Source of the DNA: Vibrio ziniensis
Lineage (GTDB): Bacteria > Pseudomonadota > Gammaproteobacteria > Enterobacterales > Vibrionaceae
Direction: 5' to 3'
Length of the DNA stretch: 64,000 bases
Assembly: GCF_011064285.1 (NCBI RefSeq)
Contig: NZ_CP049331.1
Span: forward strand, 1,922,001-1,986,000
Positions within the stretch are counted from its first letter, which is position 1; every line of letters begins with the position of its first letter. The notes under the pieces were generated by a model that ran no database searches, had not been told where the DNA came from, and was given only the letters and a program-made list of their open reading frames with translations. This document shows positions 19,903 to 28,112 of the stretch, one piece after another. Made by a program: the position numbers and the translations under genes.

Positions 19903-20550
19903 ATGAAAGAAATTAAAGCCTTTAACGAAAAACGAGCTGAAATCTATTGGTGGCTTTCAGGTTTGTTTGCTTGCGAACTCAGTTCACAAGACTTGTCACA
20001 TTACTCATCCCCCGAAATTTACAATTTTCTCGCAGGACTTAGTGAAAACGACCATTTAGCAGTCTCCACTCACAAACTATGCGCAACTCTCAAGCAACTT
20101 CTCAAACATGAAGATGCACAAGTGCAAATTGCTAATAGCTTCTATAACCTATTTCTAAAATGTGATGGGAATTCGGCTCTCCCGTACGCATCTCTTTATA
20201 TTGATAAATCAAAAATGAATAATAAAACTCCAGCACAAGCAATTGCTGAGTTAATGGAGCAAAATGGCGTACATGTTCAAGAGCAGACAAATGAATCATA
20301 TGATCATCTCGCTATCGAATTAGACTTTCTCGGACACCTCATTATTCGCTCTAACGAACTTGAGAAAGAAGCCCGTATGGAACAGGCCCTAAAGTTCCAA
20401 GCGGACTATATTCGTCATCATCTATTGAACTGGATACCTGATTTTTCTTTTGATTGTGCGAGCAAGGATAAATTGGGATTTTATTCATCAATTTCAGTAT
20501 TATTGGTCGCTTTTTTAGAGCTTGATTTAAACTATCTTACAGGCAATTGA
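19903..20550 (+). CDS. torD: TorD-family molecular chaperone
   Basis: 215-residue all-helical TorD/DmsD-type chaperone, starting MKEIKAFNEKRAEIYWWLSGLFACELS. It carries the family hallmark block YDHLAIELDFLGHLI (about residues 136-150). TorD binds the twin-arginine signal of the molybdoenzyme TMAO reductase TorA and aids cofactor insertion. No torA or torC lies in this window, so it is an orphan copy here, or it serves an oxidoreductase elsewhere. Start ATG with GGAG upstream. Confidence 0.88.
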   Translation: MKEIKAFNEKRAEIYWWLSGLFACELSSQDLSHYSSPEIYNFLAGLSENDHLAVSTHKLCATLKQLLKHEDAQVQIANSFYNLFLKCDGNSALPYASLYIDKSKMNNKTPAQAIAELMEQNGVHVQEQTNESYDHLAIELDFLGHLIIRSNELEKEARMEQALKFQADYIRHHLLNWIPDFSFDCASKDKLGFYSSISVLLVAFLELDLNYLTGN

Positions 20551-20682
20551 AACTCATCGTTGGTTCAACAAAGGGCATGAATTGTGACTACAGTTAAGTT
20601 TGCGCTATTGATTTGTCGTTGCTAGCTAACCATTTGCGGTTTAAACTCAATACCATAAAAGATGAATCATTATTTAAAACTC

Positions 20683-20708
20683 AAACCGCTATATCGAAGC
20701 GGTTTTTG
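20683..20708 (+). terminator. Terminator after torD
   Basis: AAACCGCT / AGCGGTTT stem with a T5 run, about 130 bases downstream of torD and before purR. Confidence 0.8.
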
Positions 20709-20830
20709 TGTTTTAACGACTTTAGGCTAGAAGCTTTATAAACTTCGCCGCTGCTGAATCCGGCCAGTAATGTGGGTTGTTTACCTAATAAAAAATTTAG
20801 CGAAATCAGCAGTCAAAACAGGACAAATAT

Positions 20831-21838
20831 ATGGCTACGATTAAAGATGTTGCTCGCTTAGCTGGCGTATCAACCACAACCGTATCACACGTAATTAATA
20901 AAACTCGCTTTGTTGCTGAAGCAACTCAAGAAAAAGTTCTCGAAGCAGTAAAAGAGCTAAACTACGCACCAAGTGCCGTAGCACGTAGCTTGAAATGCAA
21001 TACTACCCGCACCATTGGTATGTTAGTTACTCAATCAACCAATCTATTCTTTTCTGAAGTCATCGACGGTGTAGAAAGCTACTGTTACCGTCAGGGTTAC
21101 ACACTGATTCTGTGTAACACAGGTGGCATCTACGAGAAACAAAGAGATTACATCCGAATGCTGGCTGAGAAGCGAGTGGATGGCATTTTAGTCATGTGCT
21201 CCGACCTAACACAAGAACTGTCAGAGATGCTTGAAAGTCATTCGGACATTCCAAAAGTCATCATGGATTGGGGTCCAGAAGCTTCTACTGCTGACAAAAT
21301 CATTGATAACTCTGAATTAGGGGGCTATTTAGCGACTAAATACCTTATCGACAGAGGTCATAAAGACATTGCTTGCTTAAGTGGACACTTACATAAACTC
21401 GCTTGTCAGGAACGAATTGCGGGGTTCCGTCGCGCTATGGCAGAGGCGAACTTGACAGTGAATGATAACTGGATTCTTGAAGGCAACTTCGAGTGTGATA
21501 CAGCAGTACTAGCTGCAGATAAAATTATCGCAATGGATAAAATGCCGACCGCTGTGTTCTGTTTCAACGATACAATGGCACTAGGGTTAATGTCACGTTT
21601 ACAACAAAAAGGTGTTCGTGTACCCGATGACATTTCGGTAATCGGATACGATAACATTGAACTTGCAGAGTACTTCTCTCCGCCCCTAACCACGATTCAT
21701 CAACCAAAACGTCGTGTGGGCAAAAACGCATTTGAGATTTTGTTAGAACGAATCAAAGATAAAGAGCATGAACGTCGAATCTTCGAAATGCATCCAGAAA
21801 TTGTAGAGCGTGATACAGTAAAAGACCTTACAAAATAA
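20831..21838 (+). CDS. purR: Purine repressor PurR (LacI family)
   Basis: 335 residues. The N-terminal LacI-type helix-turn-helix [20 protein letters not shown] and hinge helix (PSAVARSLK, about 48-56) match PurR. A periplasmic-binding-like corepressor domain for hypoxanthine and guanine follows. PurR represses the purine biosynthesis regulon. A perfect PurR-type operator at 59603-59618, upstream of purB, lies in this same window. I could not find a convincing PurR box in its own upstream region. The gene precedes the c-di-GMP riboswitch and tfoY, as in V. cholerae. Confidence 0.96.
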   Translation: MATIKDVARLAGVSTTTVSHVINKTRFVAEATQEKVLEAVKELNYAPSAVARSLKCNTTRTIGMLVTQSTNLFFSEVIDGVESYCYRQGYTLILCNTGGIYEKQRDYIRMLAEKRVDGILVMCSDLTQELSEMLESHSDIPKVIMDWGPEASTADKIIDNSELGGYLATKYLIDRGHKDIACLSGHLHKLACQERIAGFRRAMAEANLTVNDNWILEGNFECDTAVLAADKIIAMDKMPTAVFCFNDTMALGLMSRLQQKGVRVPDDISVIGYDNIELAEYFSPPLTTIHQPKRRVGKNAFEILLERIKDKEHERRIFEMHPEIVERDTVKDLTK

Positions 21839-21945
21839 TTAGTTACTCTATTTAAGTACCGTTCAATAAGAGCCAGTGAAATTCATCTCACAAATATTAA
21901 AACAGTAATAAGCTCGCAAACCCAATATTCAAACTTTGATCAACG

Positions 21946-21970
21946 TCACATTTAGTTCACATAAATGTGA
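21946..21970. promoter_or_regulatory. Dyad upstream of the tfoY riboswitch
   Basis: Perfect 9-bp inverted repeat TCACATTTA, 7-base spacer, TAAATGTGA, about 35-60 bp before the riboswitch. It is placed to be an operator at the tfoY promoter, with a possible -10 TATTAT at 21991-21996. The half-sites are in the wrong order for a CRP site. Confidence 0.4.
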
Positions 21971-22006
21971 TGCTTATTCAAAGTTTTGTTTATTATTTTG
22001 AAAGTA

Positions 22007-22112
22007 ATGTCACGCACAGGGCAAACCATCTGAAAGGGTGGGACGCAAAGCCTCCGGCCTAAACCAATCCATGTTAGTTCATAATTGGTAGGTAGCGGGG
22101 TTGCCGATGGCA
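22007..22112 (+). ncRNA. Cyclic di-GMP-I riboswitch (GEMM)
   Basis: The sequence carries the whole GEMM-I signature: CACGCACAGGGCAAACC at 22011-22027, then GGGACGCAAAGCCTCCGG and CCTAAACC, then GGTAGGTAGCGGGGTT and the closing GCCGATGG. It is nearly identical in its core to the V. cholerae Vc2 aptamer, which controls tfoY. It lies about 110 bases before the tfoY start codon, so it should tie TfoY expression to c-di-GMP. Confidence 0.96.
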
Positions 22113-22170
22113 AAAAGGTATACATGAGTTGACGCTTGATTGACATGCTCAATGTATTCTTTTGCTATTC

Positions 22171-22213
22171 TCTCGGACCTGAATTTGGTGGCGTATTTAT
22201 TAATACACCGAGA
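22171..22213 (+). promoter_or_regulatory. Hairpin at the tfoY start, probable riboswitch expression platform
   Basis: TCTCGG at 22171-22176 can pair with CCGAGA at 22208-22213, and an inner stem GTATT/AATAC (22193-22197/22202-22206) extends it. The 3' arm contains the only Shine-Dalgarno-like bases (GAGA) before ATG 22222, so the fold would hide the ribosome site. That the aptamer drives this fold is inference. Confidence 0.5.
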
Positions 22214-22221
22214 CTAACAGC

Positions 22222-22809
22222 ATGGATAAACCAGTACTAAAAGACTCAATGCGACTTTTTGAGCAACTAGGAAGCGTAAAATCGCGTTCTATGTTCGGAG
22301 GGTTTGGCATTTTCATCGATGACACGATGTTTGCTCTGGTCGTTAATGACCGACTACACATTCGTGCGGATGATCACTCCTCAAAGAATTTCCAACAACA
22401 AGGCTATGAACCTTACGTTTATAAAAAACGTGGTTTTCCTGTTGTGACTAAATACTTTGCCTTACCTGAAAATGTGTGGGATACCCCGCATCTAATTATT
22501 GAAAAAGCAAAGCAAGCCTTAGATGTCGCGAAACAAGAACGCGAGACTCAAGCTAAAGCGAAACCAGACCGACTTAAAGATCTTCCTAATATGCGTCTTG
22601 CTACAGAACGTATGCTCAAAAAAGCAGGAATCGATTCTGTTGACATGCTGCAACAGAAAGGCGCAGTGGCTGCGTTTAGAGCCGTGCAAGAGACTCATGC
22701 CACAACTGTTGGTATTGAGCTTTTATGGGCTTTAGAAGGTGCAATTGAAGGTAAGCATTGGTCTGTCATTCCCCAGTCTCGCCGCGATGAATTAATGCAG
22801 AAACTCTAG
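22222..22809 (+). CDS. tfoY: TfoX/Sxy-family regulator TfoY
   Basis: 195 residues with an N-terminal TfoX domain ([20 protein letters not shown], about residues 19-38) and a C-terminal TfoX helical domain ([17 protein letters not shown] onward). The paralogue is identified by context: a Vc2-type c-di-GMP-I riboswitch upstream and purR before it, as in V. cholerae. In Vibrio, TfoY promotes type VI secretion and motility rather than natural competence, which is TfoX's job. ATG at 22222 has a poor ribosome site, consistent with translational control. Confidence 0.92.
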   Translation: MDKPVLKDSMRLFEQLGSVKSRSMFGGFGIFIDDTMFALVVNDRLHIRADDHSSKNFQQQGYEPYVYKKRGFPVVTKYFALPENVWDTPHLIIEKAKQALDVAKQERETQAKAKPDRLKDLPNMRLATERMLKKAGIDSVDMLQQKGAVAAFRAVQETHATTVGIELLWALEGAIEGKHWSVIPQSRRDELMQKL

Positions 22810-22833
22810 TTTCTATATTCGACTTAAAGATAC

Positions 22834-22860
22834 AAAGCACTCTTCATAGGGTGCTTTTTT
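22834..22860 (+). terminator. Terminator of tfoY
   Basis: AAAGCAC / GTGCTTT stem with a T6 run. Confidence 0.85.
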
Positions 22861-22923
22861 ATGAATAATCAAAACCAAAATGAAATTTAAAGTCGGCTCT
22901 GCCTTTCCTATTCTCTATACATG

Positions 22924-23094
22924 ATACCATTCTGGATAATTTCCTGATCAGTGAATAGGCGTCGATAAGCAAACCCTCCGAGCCATGGATGGATCGGAGG
23001 AGCTTCAGGGACGAATGAATGCGCGTTTGCGTTTGACGCCTATTCGCTGTTCTACCGATGCTCAGTCTGATCATATTTTTATCTAGGATGGTAT
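22924..23094 (-). repeat. Dispersed MITE-like repeat, copy B
   Basis: 171 bp bounded by imperfect inverted termini of about 28 bp: ATACCATTCTGGATAA on the left and, on the other strand, ATACCATCCTAGATAA, both leading to GATCAG. It is the inverted counterpart of copy A at 11291-11446. The central hairpin is perfect here: CCTCCGA at 22975-22981 and TCGGAGG at 22994-23000. No transposase is encoded. It sits between the tfoY terminator and the next gene. Confidence 0.8.
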
Positions 23095-23137
23095 GAGGAG
23101 CAAGTGATGGTTTTATCCAACTATTTTGGAGTTAACG

Positions 23138-23821
23138 ATGAGTCATAAACTGATACTAGGGTTGATTTTAATTACCCTCATCGTTGTTATGGGTACTGAG
23201 TTTAGCCAATATCTCACTCTGGAATATGCGAAAACTCAACAAGCAGCCCTCTCTCAATACATAGACCAGAACCTCGTTTTTTCAGCTATTGCTTACTTTA
23301 TCGCATATATTGTGATTACCGCTTTATCCATTCCCGGAGCTGCCGTTGTTACTCTTCTCGGAGCGGCTTTATTTGGCTTTTGGTTTAGTCTTATCTTAGT
23401 GTCTTTTGCTAGTACAATTGGTGCGACCCTCGCTTTTCTTAGCAGCCGATATTTGCTTCGCAATTGGATACAACACCGTTTTAGTGACAATCTTTCTGCC
23501 ATCAATAAAGGTGTAGCGCAAGATGGTGCATTTTATCTGTTTACACTAAGATTGATTCCAGTGTTTCCATTCTTTCTTATCAACCTACTTATGGGCTTAA
23601 CACCGATTTCAACGACTCGTTATTACCTAGTTAGTCAGTTGGGGATGCTCCCAGGAACGGCTGTTTATCTCAATGCAGGCACTCAACTTGCTGATATAGA
23701 CACTCTGTCAGGAATACTATCTCCAAGCGTTCTACTTTCTTTTGCGTTATTGGGCATATTTCCGTTTTTGGCAAAACAAGTACTGACTAAACTTAAAAAG
23801 AGAACAATCACCGACGAGTAA
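23138..23821 (+). CDS. TVP38/TMEM64-family inner-membrane protein
   Basis: 227 residues from ATG 23138, which has GGAG six bases upstream; a TTG four codons earlier is less likely. Several hydrophobic helices are visible, with the SNARE-associated (VTT) domain signature around PGAAVVTLLGAALFGFW (about 67-83) and LRLIPVFPFFLINLLMG (about 138-154). Related DedA/VTT proteins are linked to lipid scrambling and membrane homeostasis, but the substrate of this one is unknown. One base separates it from the DUF2007 gene, so the two form an operon. Confidence 0.87.
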   Translation: MSHKLILGLILITLIVVMGTEFSQYLTLEYAKTQQAALSQYIDQNLVFSAIAYFIAYIVITALSIPGAAVVTLLGAALFGFWFSLILVSFASTIGATLAFLSSRYLLRNWIQHRFSDNLSAINKGVAQDGAFYLFTLRLIPVFPFFLINLLMGLTPISTTRYYLVSQLGMLPGTAVYLNAGTQLADIDTLSGILSPSVLLSFALLGIFPFLAKQVLTKLKKRTITDE

Positions 23822-23822
23822 T

Positions 23823-24134
23823 ATGAAAATATTCATTGCTCAACATCCAACTGAAGCACATATTGTGTGCGGGCTGTTGCGACAACAAAATATTCCCTGT
23901 GAAGTTCGAGGTGAAACGCTTTTCAGTGTCCGCGGGGAAATCCCTTTTGATGAAGCCTCTTCACCTTATGTATGGCTTTTGAATCTGAGTTTGCTCGAAC
24001 AGTCCGAACAGGTTATAAGTGACTACTTACAACCAGCATTCCCAAATCAGCCAGATTGGGTCTGTAAGCATTGCGGAGAGAATAACGAACCGCAATTCGG
24101 ATTGTGCTGGAATTGCGGCTATGAGAGCATCTAG
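23823..24134 (+). CDS. DUF2007 protein with C-terminal zinc finger
   Basis: 103 residues. The N-terminal DUF2007 domain (MKIFIAQHPTEAHIVCGLLRQQNIPC) has a ferredoxin-like, signal-transduction-type fold. At the C-terminus is a RanBP2-like zinc finger with spacing Cys-x2-Cys-x10-Cys-x2-Cys (CKHC to CWNC, residues about 81-98). Biochemical function is unknown. It is coupled to the membrane protein gene just upstream. Confidence 0.82.
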   Translation: MKIFIAQHPTEAHIVCGLLRQQNIPCEVRGETLFSVRGEIPFDEASSPYVWLLNLSLLEQSEQVISDYLQPAFPNQPDWVCKHCGENNEPQFGLCWNCGYESI

Positions 24135-24141
24135 AAGGCTT

Positions 24142-24957
24142 TTAAGCGTTAATGGTTAACTGCTTGTGGATGAAATCGATGGAAACTCGGTTAAATACTT
24201 CAGGCTGTTCAATATTGCACACGTGCCCACAGTCCGGTATTTCCCATAGTTCACTTTTCTCGTGCAATGCCACCATATCTTTAACAGGCTGGATAAACAT
24301 ATAGTCACGCTCGCCCATCAAATACAGGGTGGGTATCGGTAACTCTTTATCGCGAAAATAACGCATCATTGGATTAATCTCTGCAGTAAGAGTAAACCAA
24401 CGTTTGAATTCTTTCTGGCAAAGCTTCTTCGCTTCTCGGACAAACAAGTTTCGAGATTGCTTTTGACTTCTTTGCGGCATAACGATATAGGCAAATAAAC
24501 GGTAGAGCCACATATATGGTACAAAATTCTTACTTATATGCCCCAATTTAACCAAGATTTGCGAGCGGGTATTTAAACGGGTGACCGCACCACCCAACAC
24601 CATAGAACTCACGCGTTCTGTTGCCAACTCTGCAAGGTTACGTACGATGATCGTCCCAAGAGACATTCCGACAAAATGCGCAGATTGAATCTTTAAGTGA
24701 TCGAGAACTCGTAATACATCTAACGTAACAGACTTAAACGTATATTTGTTACTGATCAGATCTTTGATGAGCTGAGGGGATTTTCCGTGACCACGCAGAT
24801 CAACAAACAACAAATTAAAATGCTGCTTATACGCTTTAATTTGCTTAAACCAAATGGACGAACTGCCTCCTGCACCATGTACAAATACCACCCATTCCTG
24901 ACTGGTTGGATGATGGTAAATTTTATGAAAAAGCATGCTTTGGGGCATTGGTACCAC
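24142..24957 (-). CDS. Alpha/beta hydrolase
   Basis: 271 residues. The oxyanion strand is FVHGAGGSSSIWF (about 20-32), the nucleophile elbow GMSLG (Ser about residue 98), a candidate acid lies in LMGERDYMF and the catalytic His in CGHVCNIEQPE near the C-terminus. The triad is therefore complete and the protein should be an active serine hydrolase. Substrate is not predictable. The gene is convergent with the DUF2007 gene, with an 8-base gap. Confidence 0.85.
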   Translation of the reverse strand: MVPMPQSMLFHKIYHHPTSQEWVVFVHGAGGSSSIWFKQIKAYKQHFNLLFVDLRGHGKSPQLIKDLISNKYTFKSVTLDVLRVLDHLKIQSAHFVGMSLGTIIVRNLAELATERVSSMVLGGAVTRLNTRSQILVKLGHISKNFVPYMWLYRLFAYIVMPQRSQKQSRNLFVREAKKLCQKEFKRWFTLTAEINPMMRYFRDKELPIPTLYLMGERDYMFIQPVKDMVALHEKSELWEIPDCGHVCNIEQPEVFNRVSIDFIHKQLTINA

Positions 24958-25055
24958 TTAATTTAATGTGAAACAGAATAGACTGAGGGTACCACATCCT
25001 CCCCTTTCAAGGTGATTAGAGTTGTTAAATAATGCTACTCTACCTCGACCAGATC

Positions 25056-25084
25056 AAAAACAGAGCTTTAAAGCTCTGTTTTTG
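25056..25084. terminator. Terminator of glgA (bidirectional)
   Basis: Palindrome AAACAGAGCTTTAAAGCTCTGTTTTT, 14 bases beyond the glgA stop. Confidence 0.85.
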
Positions 25085-25097
25085 TTCATTTATCTAT

Positions 25098-26564
25098 CTA
25101 GTCAAAAATTGCGTAGTTATACATCTTTACGTACTCCAACGCAGATTCTCGCCAACTGAAGTCACACCTCATTGCGCGTTGTTGAACTTCTAATAATAAA
25201 TCTGGATGTTGAAGATAAAAAAGTAACGCGCGTTGCATTGTGATGAGTAATGCTTCTGGTGATGGCTCTTGGAAACCAAAACCAGTAGCTTCACTAGGGT
25301 ATTTATCGTAATCCAACACGGTATCTTTTAGGCCACCAACTTCTCGCACAATCGGCAAAGTACCATAAGCCATACTGTAGATTTGGTTCAAACCACAAGC
25401 TTCGAACTCTGACGGCATTAAGAAGAAATCAGAACCAGCTTCAACAAGGTGCGCAAAGCGATTACTGTAAGCCTCAACAAAAGCAAATTGTGTTGAATGC
25501 ACGCTGGCTATCTTGTGTAACTGATTTGCTACTTCGGGCTCCCCCGTTCCCACGATAACCAATTGAACATCGTTACGCAGAAACTTCTCCAAAATAGGAA
25601 GAATGTAATGGAAACCTTTTTGATGCGTTAGTCGACACACCATTCCAAATAGAGGAACGTCACGCTGCGGAAGCTGCAATTCTTCTTGCAACACTTTCTT
25701 ACTGGCAGACTTACCCTTCTTCAACGATTTTGCTTCGTCTGAATAAAATTCTGGCAAGTATGTGTCCGTTCTTGGGTTCCACTCACTGTAATCACATCCG
25801 TTAACGATGCCATGTAAATCACGTGCTCGGCGTACAAAATCATCAACCAAACCATGAGAACCAAGAGGAGTAAGAAGCTCTGACGCGTAATTCGGACTTA
25901 CCGCATTGACTTTGTCTGCAAATGCAATACCTGCTCTGAGCATACTGATATGGTCATGACCATACTCGAGGAACTCCATCCCCGACAAATTAAGTTCTGG
26001 AATGACTTCTAACTGATGATGAGAAAATATGCCTTTAAACATCGCATTGTGAATGGTTATGACACTTTTGACGCCAGTAAAGTAAGGGTCGTTTCTGAAG
26101 CGAGTTTTGAGAAGAAATGGAACTAACCCTGTATGCCAATCGTTAGCATGGATAATATCAGGTTTAATTCCTAGCTTAGGCAACACATCTAAACACGCTG
26201 CTGAGAAAAAGCCAAAGCGTTCTCCGTTATCAGGATAGGCTTGGTTGTGCTCAGCATAAAGTTCAGGACGGTCAAAATACATATCGCAATCAATGAGGTA
26301 AACAGGCACACCCTCAAGCTCTCTTTGACGAACTTGATAGCGAATATGTGGCCAATGAGTAAGTTCGGTTTCGAGAATCACTGGCGATGAATCTTTTTCA
26401 GGTACGCTGCGATAACCAGGTAAAACTATAGCGACTTGGTGGCCAAGTTCCAGCAAAGCTTTAGGCAGAGCCTTGGCTACATCAGCCAAGCCTCCACTTT
26501 TTACTAACCCTTGAGCTTCTGAAACGGTAAACCACACATTGAGTTGTTCCTTTCTAGAATCCAA
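25098..26564 (-). CDS. glgA: Glycogen synthase GlgA
   Basis: 488 residues of the GT5 glycogen/starch synthase family, which transfers glucose from ADP-glucose to the growing glucan. The ADP-glucose-binding KSGGLADVAKALPKALLELGH lies near the N-terminus, and the C-terminal GT-B half carries PSEFEACGLNQIYSMAYGTLP. I place the start at the TTG at 26564 because AAGGAAC lies seven bases upstream; the reading frame extends to a TTG at 26582 with no ribosome site. It overlaps glgC by 11 bases, so the pair is one operon. Confidence 0.94.
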   Translation of the reverse strand: MDSRKEQLNVWFTVSEAQGLVKSGGLADVAKALPKALLELGHQVAIVLPGYRSVPEKDSSPVILETELTHWPHIRYQVRQRELEGVPVYLIDCDMYFDRPELYAEHNQAYPDNGERFGFFSAACLDVLPKLGIKPDIIHANDWHTGLVPFLLKTRFRNDPYFTGVKSVITIHNAMFKGIFSHHQLEVIPELNLSGMEFLEYGHDHISMLRAGIAFADKVNAVSPNYASELLTPLGSHGLVDDFVRRARDLHGIVNGCDYSEWNPRTDTYLPEFYSDEAKSLKKGKSASKKVLQEELQLPQRDVPLFGMVCRLTHQKGFHYILPILEKFLRNDVQLVIVGTGEPEVANQLHKIASVHSTQFAFVEAYSNRFAHLVEAGSDFFLMPSEFEACGLNQIYSMAYGTLPIVREVGGLKDTVLDYDKYPSEATGFGFQEPSPEALLITMQRALLFYLQHPDLLLEVQQRAMRCDFSWRESALEYVKMYNYAIFD

Positions 26565-27771
26565 CTTTTGTTCCTTTTGCAATGACGACGATTCCGTCGT
26601 CAGACACGTGGAATCGTTGTCGGTCCAATTCTAAATTTTCACCAATGACAGTGCCGGGAGCAATTTCAACATGTTTGTCGATGATCGTGCGCTTGATTGA
26701 GCACCCAGCCCCTATTTTCACATCACCCAAGATAACAGATTCACTAATCAAAGAGCCAGCCGCAATGTTACTTCTGAATCCTAAAACTGATTTATAAATA
26801 GTTGATCCTTGGATATAACTTCCACCGGAAATTAAACTGTCTGTGATTTTAACTCTACGCTCGCCAGAATCAACAAATGTCGCTGGAGGTAGAGGTGGAT
26901 AGTAAGTATGCAACGGCCAGCTACGGTTATACAACGAGAAAGGTGGCTTTTTATCGAGTAGATCCATATGTGCAGCCCAATAGGAATCTATCGTGCCGAC
27001 ATCTCGCCAATAAGTCGTCTGTATCTCACCTTTAATTTTGTTTTGGGAGAAGTCATAGACATAGACGCCACCATCAGGAAACATTTTAGGAATAATGTCC
27101 TTGCCAAAATCATGGCTAGATTCCATGTTTGCTGCATCTTCACGTAATTCAGCGCAAAGCACACAGGATTTAAAGATGTAGTTACCCATTGAAACTAAAG
27201 ACCAATCAGGTTCTCCCGGTATTGATTTTGGATTATCCGGTTTTTCTTCGAAGCCGATCATCTTACCATCACTGTCTACTTCAATTACGCCGAATTTGGA
27301 GGCTTCTGCCCTAGGCATACGCAACGCAGCGACCGTCAACTTGGCTTGCTTCTGACTATGGAAATCGAGCATTTGGCGAATATCCATCTTATATACATGG
27401 TCAGAACCAAAAATGCAGACATCTTCCGCACCAGATTGCTCAACAAACACAATATTCTGGTATATGGCATCTGCCGTGCCTTCATACCAACGTTTACCGT
27501 CACGCATTTGCGCCGGAATAATGTCAATAAAACGGTTGGTGATACCTGTAACATTCCAACCTTTTTTCATATGCAGATAAAGGGATTGAGACTTAAATTG
27601 GGTTAAAACGTAGATTCTCATTAAGTCTGCATTAACAAAATTATTTAGGGCAAAATCGATCAGCCGATAGCTACCACCGAAAGGCACCGAAGGTTTCGAA
27701 CGCGTTTCGGTTAAAGGCATCAAACGAGATCCTTCACCGCCAGCCAGAATCATTCCTAATACACCAAACAT
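26554..27771 (-). CDS. glgC: Glucose-1-phosphate adenylyltransferase GlgC
   Basis: 405 residues. The N-terminal nucleotidyltransferase domain begins LGMILAGGEGSRLMPLT and contains the catalytic-loop and sugar-phosphate-binding blocks GSDHVYKMD and GFEEKPDNPKS. A C-terminal left-handed beta-helix (SLISGGSYIQGSTIYKSVLG onward) completes the protein. It makes ADP-glucose for GlgA, the committed step of glycogen synthesis. ATG 27771 has GGAGAG upstream. The IS4-like element lies about 300 bp upstream, between this gene and topA. Confidence 0.95.
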   Translation of the reverse strand: MFGVLGMILAGGEGSRLMPLTETRSKPSVPFGGSYRLIDFALNNFVNADLMRIYVLTQFKSQSLYLHMKKGWNVTGITNRFIDIIPAQMRDGKRWYEGTADAIYQNIVFVEQSGAEDVCIFGSDHVYKMDIRQMLDFHSQKQAKLTVAALRMPRAEASKFGVIEVDSDGKMIGFEEKPDNPKSIPGEPDWSLVSMGNYIFKSCVLCAELREDAANMESSHDFGKDIIPKMFPDGGVYVYDFSQNKIKGEIQTTYWRDVGTIDSYWAAHMDLLDKKPPFSLYNRSWPLHTYYPPLPPATFVDSGERRVKITDSLISGGSYIQGSTIYKSVLGFRSNIAAGSLISESVILGDVKIGAGCSIKRTIIDKHVEIAPGTVIGENLELDRQRFHVSDDGIVVIAKGTKVGF

Positions 27772-28062
27772 ATATAACTCTCCATTTATAATATTGACGT
27801 CTACTTTGGTTATTGAGGGGGGAATAAAGTAGCGTTGCAGATAGTAGCGGGAAGCGTCACAAGGTCAGACCAGATAAAGCAACAAGTTACATATCAGCTC
27901 TAAAATTTATAGCAGGAGAAGCTGTGTTAAAGATGACAAACTCATACATTAGTTAAGGGTAATATTCTAAAGTATGAGTTCCAGCACAAGTTCAGTTCAT
28001 TTAATTGCATCAACCCGACAATAGCCTGCTGATGATTTCGCTGTTATCAAAAAAGAAAAGAG
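27772..28062. other. Region between glgC and the insertion sequence
   Basis: About 290 bp that should hold the glgC promoter. A 9-bp inverted repeat (AACTCATAC at 27939-27947, GTATGAGTT at 27972-27980) is visible with a 24-base loop, function unknown. The end next to the IS is the T-tract half of the disrupted topA terminator. Confidence 0.4.
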
Positions 28063-28075
28063 TAGCTTAACGCTA
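28063..28075. repeat. Target-site duplication, left copy
   Basis: TAGCTTAACGCTA, identical to 29505-29517 on the other side of the insertion sequence. 13 bp fits the 11-13 bp duplications of the IS4 group. The sequence is itself a small dyad (TAGC-TTAAC-GCTA). Confidence 0.9.
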
Positions 28076-28076
28076 T

Positions 28077-28112
28077 AATGCCGTTCACTTAAGGTGAGCG
28101 GCATTGTTTTTT
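28077..28112 (+). terminator. Sub-terminal hairpin in the IS left end, rightward terminator
   Basis: AATGCCGTTCAC (28077-28088) pairs with GTGAGCGGCATT (28094-28105), with one G-T wobble, and is followed by T6. It would stop transcription entering the element from the glgC side. Confidence 0.65.

Noticed and set aside
21946..21970. CRP site upstream of tfoY
   Set aside because: CRP needs TGTGA-N6-TCACA; here the half-sites run TCACA...TGTGA, the opposite order.
21952..22152. 66-codon antisense frame across the riboswitch
   Set aside because: The DNA is fully explained by the c-di-GMP aptamer and its flanks; the frame is incidental.
22859..23074. 71-codon frame on the minus strand
   Set aside because: It falls inside repeat copy B and has no ribosome site or known family.
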